Of a DNA stretch of 64,000 nucleotides, positions 60,605-64,000 are shown piece by piece. The notes beneath the pieces were generated by a model. The model had not been told where the DNA came from, did no database searches, and was given only the letters and a program-made list of their open reading frames with translations. Source of the stretch: Stakelama pacifica (GTDB lineage: Bacteria; Pseudomonadota; Alphaproteobacteria; Sphingomonadales; Sphingomonadaceae); NCBI RefSeq assembly GCF_004361835.1, contig NZ_SNWD01000010.1, positions 1 through 64,000 of the forward strand. The letters are read 5' to 3'. A program made the position numbers and the translations under genes. Every line of letters begins with the position of its first letter. The first letter of the stretch is position 1.

Positions 60605-61558
60605 ATGCCTAGCTTTCTAGACTTTGAAAAACCGATCGCAGAGCTTCAGGGCCGGATCGACGAACTTCGCGAAACCGCGAGCGAGGGCGATGTCGACATC
60701 GATATCGATGCCGAGGTCGCGCGTATTCAGGCGAAATCGGACAAATTGCTCCGCGAAACCTATGCGAAGCTGACGCCATGGCAAAAGACTCAGGTCGCGC
60801 GCCATCCCGAACGCCCGCATTTCAACCATTATGTCGAAGGGCTGATCGACGATTTCGTCGAACTGGGCGGCGATCGCGCTTTTGCCGACGACAATGCGAT
60901 TCTGGGCGGTCTCGGCCGCTTCCGGGGGCGCAAGGTCATGGTGATCGGCCATGAAAAGGGTGACGATACCGCCAGCCGGATCAAACATAATTTCGGCATG
61001 GGTAAGCCCGAGGGCTATCGCAAGGCGATCCGCCTGATGGAACTCGCCGACCGCTTCGGCATCCCGGTGGTGACGCTGGTCGATACCTCGGGTGCGTTTC
61101 CGGGTATTCAGGCCGAGGAGCGCGGACAGGCCGAAGCGATTGCCCGTTCGACCGAGGCATCGCTCAACCTCGGCGTGCCGATGGTGTCGGCGATTCTGGG
61201 CGAGGGGGGCTCCGGCGGTGCGATTGCGCTCGCCAGCGGCAATCGCGTGCTGATGATGGAACATGCCGTTTATTCAGTGATCTCGCCCGAAGGCTGTGCC
61301 TCGATCCTGTGGCGCACGGCTGACAAGGCACCGGACGCAGCCGAAGCGATGAAGGTGACCGCGCAGCATCTGAAGGAATTGCGGGTGATCGACACGATTA
61401 TCGCAGAACCGCTGGGCGGTGCGCATCGCGATCCGGGCCGCGCGATCGAAGCGCTGGGCGATGCTGTGGAAAAGGCGCTGGGCGAGCTGGACGGCAAGGA
61501 TGCCGCTGTCCTGCGCAAGGAGCGCCGCGCCAAATTTCTGGAAATGGGCCGGGGGTGA
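60605..61558 (+). CDS. accA: Acetyl-CoA carboxylase carboxyltransferase subunit alpha
   Basis: The 317-residue subunit transfers the carboxyl group from biotin to acetyl-CoA in fatty-acid synthesis. It shows '[20 protein letters not shown]' at the start (key: DFEKPI), '[16 protein letters not shown]', '[16 protein letters not shown]' and '[12 protein letters not shown]'. The start is ATG 60605. It is complete and followed by a strong bidirectional terminator. Confidence 0.97.
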   Translation: MPSFLDFEKPIAELQGRIDELRETASEGDVDIDIDAEVARIQAKSDKLLRETYAKLTPWQKTQVARHPERPHFNHYVEGLIDDFVELGGDRAFADDNAILGGLGRFRGRKVMVIGHEKGDDTASRIKHNFGMGKPEGYRKAIRLMELADRFGIPVVTLVDTSGAFPGIQAEERGQAEAIARSTEASLNLGVPMVSAILGEGGSGGAIALASGNRVLMMEHAVYSVISPEGCASILWRTADKAPDAAEAMKVTAQHLKELRVIDTIIAEPLGGAHRDPGRAIEALGDAVEKALGELDGKDAAVLRKERRAKFLEMGRG

Positions 61559-61591
61559 ACGCGCCCTGCCGCCAAAAAAGCGCGCAGACAT

Positions 61592-61627
61592 GAAAAGGGC
61601 GGCAGAGCAGATGCTCCGCCGCCCTTT
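61592..61627. terminator. Bidirectional terminator between accA and the flp pilin gene
   Basis: AAAA, then GGGCGGC (61596-61602), inner GAGCA/TGCTC pairing, then GCCGCCC (61617-61623) and TTTT (61624-61627). A/T runs on both sides let it serve accA (plus) and the pilin gene (minus). Confidence 0.85.
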
Positions 61628-61633
61628 TAGCGA

Positions 61634-61822
61634 TTAGTCGCTGTTGCCTGCATCCGTGCTTGCATTGAGGTCGCCTGCAACCGAAGAGAAGGTGTTGCTC
61701 AGACTTCCGCCGAGCGCTTTCATCGCTGTGATTGCGGCTACTGCGATCAGCGCTGCGATCAGACCGTATTCAATGGCGGTAGCGCCCTTGGAATTCTTGA
61801 TAAATTTGCGAATGGCCAACAT
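61634..61822 (-). CDS. Flp-family type IVb pilin
   Basis: The 62-residue pilin has a short basic leader, the cleavage-type motif 'GATAIEYGLIAALIAVAAITA' (key: Gly before A, then Glu 5 of the mature protein and Tyr 6) and a hydrophobic helix, then a polar C-terminus. This is the Flp/Fap pilin used by the Tad system for tight adherence. A second, related pilin gene lies 94 bases upstream on the same strand. No cpaA-F or tad genes are in the window, so export must rely on a distant locus. Confidence 0.92.
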   Translation of the reverse strand: MLAIRKFIKNSKGATAIEYGLIAALIAVAAITAMKALGGSLSNTFSSVAGDLNASTDAGNSD

Positions 61823-61915
61823 GCCGGTCTCCGTACAATCCGTTTCAAAATACCCGGCTATTCAGGAATTTCCCGTTTAGCGTCACCGGTTTAGACGTGG
61901 TTGGTTGAGAAAGGC

Positions 61916-62116
61916 TTAAGCCCCCGCCGGTTGTTCGGCGGTGACGACATTTGATGCAACCGAGGACCACAGACCACCGTTTACGCCGCCGAGCACGGTG
62001 AGGCCGACCAGCAGCGTCAGCGCGACCAGCGCAAGGATCAGGCCATATTCGATTGCCGTTGCCCCGGCACGCTCGCGCATCAGGCGGCGCGCGCTGCTTC
62101 GAAGGGACTTGAACAT
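61916..62116 (-). CDS. Flp-family type IVb pilin, second copy
   Basis: The 66-residue pilin has a longer basic leader ('FKSLRSSARRLMRERAG') and the conserved 'GATAIEYGLILALVALTLLV' (Glu 5, Tyr 6 after Gly). GGAGAG lies before ATG 62116. The sequence outside the core differs from the neighbour, so the two are paralogues, not a recent copy. They may be major and minor pilins. Confidence 0.9.
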   Translation of the reverse strand: MFKSLRSSARRLMRERAGATAIEYGLILALVALTLLVGLTVLGGVNGGLWSSVASNVVTAEQPAGA

Positions 62117-62167
62117 CGCTCGCTCTCCATGGTCAACGGACTGCGGATAGCAAGGGACGTTTAAAAA

Positions 62168-62596
62168 ATGCTTCATACCCCTGACGCGGCGGCACAGCGG
62201 TCGCTTTTTCTCGTTGTCGCGGCGGCGATGGTCGATGGGGACGGGCGGGTGCTGGTGCAGCGGCGGCCCGAAGGCACCGCGATGGCCGGGCTTTGGGAGT
62301 TTCCCGGCGGCAAGCCCGAGCCCGGCGAAACCCCGGAAGCAGCCCTGATTCGCGAACTTCACGAAGAACTGGGGATCGAGACCGAGGCATCATGTCTTGC
62401 CCCCGCCACCTTTGCCAGCGAGCCACTGGGCGATCGGCATTTGCTGCTGCTGCTCTATGTGCTGCGGAAATGGCGCGGCGTACCGCGCGCGCTCCATGCC
62501 AGCGCGTTGAAATGGGTGCGCCCGAACGAATTGTTCGCGCTCGATATGCCGCCTGCCGACAGGCCGCTGATCGGCCTGCTCGACGCGCTGCTTTGA
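62168..62596 (+). CDS. mutT: NUDIX hydrolase, 8-oxo-dGTP diphosphatase (MutT type)
   Basis: The 142-residue enzyme has the full NUDIX box 'GGKPEPGETPEAALIRELHEELGIE' in its middle (about 42-66; key: G-x5-E-x7-R-E-L-x-E-E-x-G). The N-terminal 'VVAAAMVDGDGRVLVQRRPEG' (about 15-35) is typical of MutT. It would remove 8-oxo-dGTP from the nucleotide pool. It is divergent from the pilin genes, 51 bases apart. Confidence 0.88.
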   Translation: MLHTPDAAAQRSLFLVVAAAMVDGDGRVLVQRRPEGTAMAGLWEFPGGKPEPGETPEAALIRELHEELGIETEASCLAPATFASEPLGDRHLLLLLYVLRKWRGVPRALHASALKWVRPNELFALDMPPADRPLIGLLDALL

Positions 62597-63049
62597 CAGG
62601 GTGAGTGCGCCGTGCCGGGGCCTGTTCCGGCATTCGGCGAAGGCATGGACGAAGAGCGCCCTCGATAGCATGGCGACGCGATGGACAACTCATACCAAGC
62701 TGCATGGATGGCGACCTATCCCCCGCCGTCATGCCAGCGCACGCTGGCATCTGCTGGAGGTGCGCGGCTCGGTTCTCCCCAAGCCCGCCGGAGACCCCAG
62801 CTTTCGCTGGGGTGACGACCGGTGGCGAGGATCGAAATACGCGGATAGGTCCACATCAACGCAGCTTGCTATCAGCCATGCAAGGCGCGGATCGGAATTG
62901 CCCCTTTGCGACGGTCGGATTGGTCGTGGCGGCGTATCGGCGAGCCGCCAAGCAAGGGTGAGCCTCCAGGTCGGACGCAACAGCCGGACGAGCCTAGGGG
63001 GGCGGCTATGCCCCGGAAGTGCCGGCGCGGCGGCGATGGGGCTGCCGTT
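62597..63049. other. Intergenic region with the second MITE-like repeat
   Basis: Aside from the repeat at 62692-62872 the stretch holds a possible weak hairpin (TGCCGG...CCGGCA near 62614-62633) after mutT. The rest, 62873-63049, shows no gene or RNA I can support. Confidence 0.6.
62692..62872 (+). repeat. 181-bp dispersed repeat, MITE-like, copy 2
   Basis: ATACCAAGCTGC (62692-62703) and, reversed, ATAGCAAGCTGC (62861-62872) are a 12-bp terminal inverted repeat with one mismatch. Internal hairpins match those of copy 1, with paired changes that keep the stems (for example CCCCAGC-GCTGGGG here). The whole unit aligns with 34732-34911. Confidence 0.85.
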
Positions 63050-63244
63050 TCAAGCGGTGCGTGCGGCAATGCGATCGAGGATCGCCTGCCGCCCGGCATC
63101 GTCAACCGTGCTCCATCGGCTTATTTCATCGAGTGTTCGCGCACAGCCGCGGCACAGATCGCTATCGGGATCGATCCGGCATATGCCGACACACGGGTTC
63201 GCAACCTGTGCCGCCGGTTCGATCGAGATGAAATCGTCTTCCAT
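63050..63244 (-). CDS. DUF1289 small cysteine-rich protein
   Basis: The 64-residue protein carries the DUF1289 pattern 'NPCVGICRIDPDSDLCRGCARTLDEI' (about 15-40), with four Cys that probably bind a metal. The following 'ISRW' is the usual continuation. The family has no known function. The start was placed at ATG 63244, from which the domain begins at the normal distance. Confidence 0.85.
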   Translation of the reverse strand: MEDDFISIEPAAQVANPCVGICRIDPDSDLCRGCARTLDEISRWSTVDDAGRQAILDRIAARTA

Positions 63245-63379
63245 GCCACTTTTTTCGCGGAGACTGTCGCGGGGCGAGCAGAGGATCGGGGGAAGAGCGA
63301 TGCCAGCTGCCCTTCTTTCCGATCGGGCGGCAGGGTGGCCGAATGGCCGCACCCCGTCCCCCGACCGGCAAGCCCGACC

Positions 63380-64000
63380 CTAATCGCGAAGCCCGATACC
63401 GATGGTCGCGCGCGCCTGATCGGCTTCGTTCGATACCACCGGATAGGCGCAATAATCGGCGGCGTAGAGCGCGCTGGGGCGATGATTGCCCGACCAGCCG
63501 ATGCCGCCGAACGGCGCTGCCGAGGACGCGCCGTTGGTCGGCCGGTTCCAGTTGACGATGCCTGCGCGGATCGTTGCCCAGAAGCGGTCGAACAATTTCG
63601 GGTCCTGACTCATCAGCGAGGCGGACAGGCCGTAGCGGGTGCGGTTCGCCTCTGCCATCGCATCGTCGAAACTGTCGGTGCGCACGACCTGAAGGATCGG
63701 GCCGAACAGCTCGGCATCGGGCCGCTCGCTCGCCTCGGTCATGTCGATCACGCCGGGGGTGAGGAAGGGAAGGTTACCGCGTGGCCGTTTGAGGTGAACG
63801 ATCGGGCGCCCGCCGCGAGTCGAGAGCGACAGGAAGCTCTCGGTCAGCATATCGGCGGTGTCGCTGTCGATAACCGGTCCCATGAACGGCTGCGGATCGG
63901 CATGGGGAGAATCGACGATGATCCGGCGGATCAGATCGGTCAGCTCGGCCATCAGTGGCTCATACTGGTCGTTACCGACGATCAGCCGCCGCCCGGCGGT
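63380..64000 (-). CDS. astD: Succinylglutamate-semialdehyde dehydrogenase, C-terminal part (runs off the window)
   Basis: The visible 206 residues are the C-terminal part of an aldehyde dehydrogenase and end with the AstD-type sequence 'VNWNRPTNGASSAAPFGG', 'GNHRPSALYAADYCAYPV'. The frame stays open to base 64000, where it reads 'TAGRRLIVGNDQYEPL'; in this family these residues directly follow the catalytic Cys, which therefore lies just outside. The enzyme oxidises N-succinylglutamate semialdehyde in the arginine succinyltransferase pathway. The rest of the ast genes should lie to the right. Confidence 0.9.
   Translation of the reverse strand, partial: TAGRRLIVGNDQYEPLMAELTDLIRRIIVDSPHADPQPFMGPVIDSDTADMLTESFLSLSTRGGRPIVHLKRPRGNLPFLTPGVIDMTEASERPDAELFGPILQVVRTDSFDDAMAEANRTRYGLSASLMSQDPKLFDRFWATIRAGIVNWNRPTNGASSAAPFGGIGWSGNHRPSALYAADYCAYPVVSNEADQARATIGIGLRD

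Noticed and set aside
1..64000. CRISPR array or complete prophage
   Set aside because: No regularly spaced repeats, cas genes, phage structural or lysis genes were found; the only integrase apart from XerD is a broken remnant.

Overview
The window looks like the chromosome of a sphingomonad-type alphaproteobacterium (Sphingomonas and relatives). The signs are high-GC coding sequence, a class II DAHP synthase, a TonB-dependent receptor of the Xanthomonas/Caulobacter sugar-uptake type, a NodT-type efflux lipoprotein, Flp pilins, a CvpA/RadA neighbourhood, and frequent GTG/TTG starts with ATGA or GTGA overlaps. This is inferred from protein families and gene style; no 16S gene is present.

Region 1 (1-7.7 kb) is accessory DNA. 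It carries an orphan antitoxin-like small protein, a DUF421 membrane protein, and a KaiC-like double ATPase translationally coupled to a hybrid histidine kinase that begins with a degenerate receiver-like domain. A damaged IS3-family element has removed the 3' part of a frameshifted tyrosine-integrase gene. That integrase lies just downstream of a tRNA-Glu gene, so this is probably the eroded edge of an old tRNA-targeted island.

Region 2 (7.8-25 kb) is mostly ordinary chromosome: an EmrAB/NodT tripartite efflux operon, a class II DAHP synthase with an unusual N-terminal HTH-like extension, a 2-hydroxyacid dehydrogenase, cysS, a GNAT acetyltransferase, a stand-alone Mrr-type endonuclease, and an SLC13/RCK transporter. 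It ends with a chemosensory pair: a soluble receptor with five PAS repeats and no membrane segment, overlapping a three-domain CheW-like protein.

Region 3 (25-43.5 kb) is the most striking part: a locus that appears to dismantle fucosylated, acetylated xyloglucan side chains and burn the released L-fucose. The periplasmic and outer-membrane part has a TonB-dependent receptor, a GH29 alpha-L-fucosidase, a GH35 beta-galactosidase, a PA14-containing GH31 (alpha-xylosidase type) and two SGNH esterases. The inner-membrane and cytoplasmic part has a FucP symporter, a mutarotase, an aldo/keto reductase (L-fucose dehydrogenase type), a two-gene UxaA-family dehydratase in place of the usual enolase-superfamily L-fuconate dehydratase, an SDR and a FAH-family hydrolase, ending in pyruvate and lactate. 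An IclR regulator sits at the centre, and a short AT-rich motif recurs upstream of several of these units. No lactonase gene and no endo-xyloglucanase gene are visible.

Region 4 (43.7-64 kb) is housekeeping and stress functions: two methyltransferases for glycine betaine synthesis from glycine, tRNA-Thr, a PilZ protein, rarA divergent from a YqjI-like metal-sensing PadR regulator with a perfect 18-bp palindrome between them, a DUF2218 protein, a glycosyltransferase, radA, cvpA, an IscU-like protein, a KefB-type antiporter, aroB-aroK, xerD, accA, two Flp pilins, a NUDIX hydrolase and the 3' part of astD. A roughly 180-bp repeat with 12-bp terminal inverted repeats occurs twice, at 34.7 and 62.7 kb.
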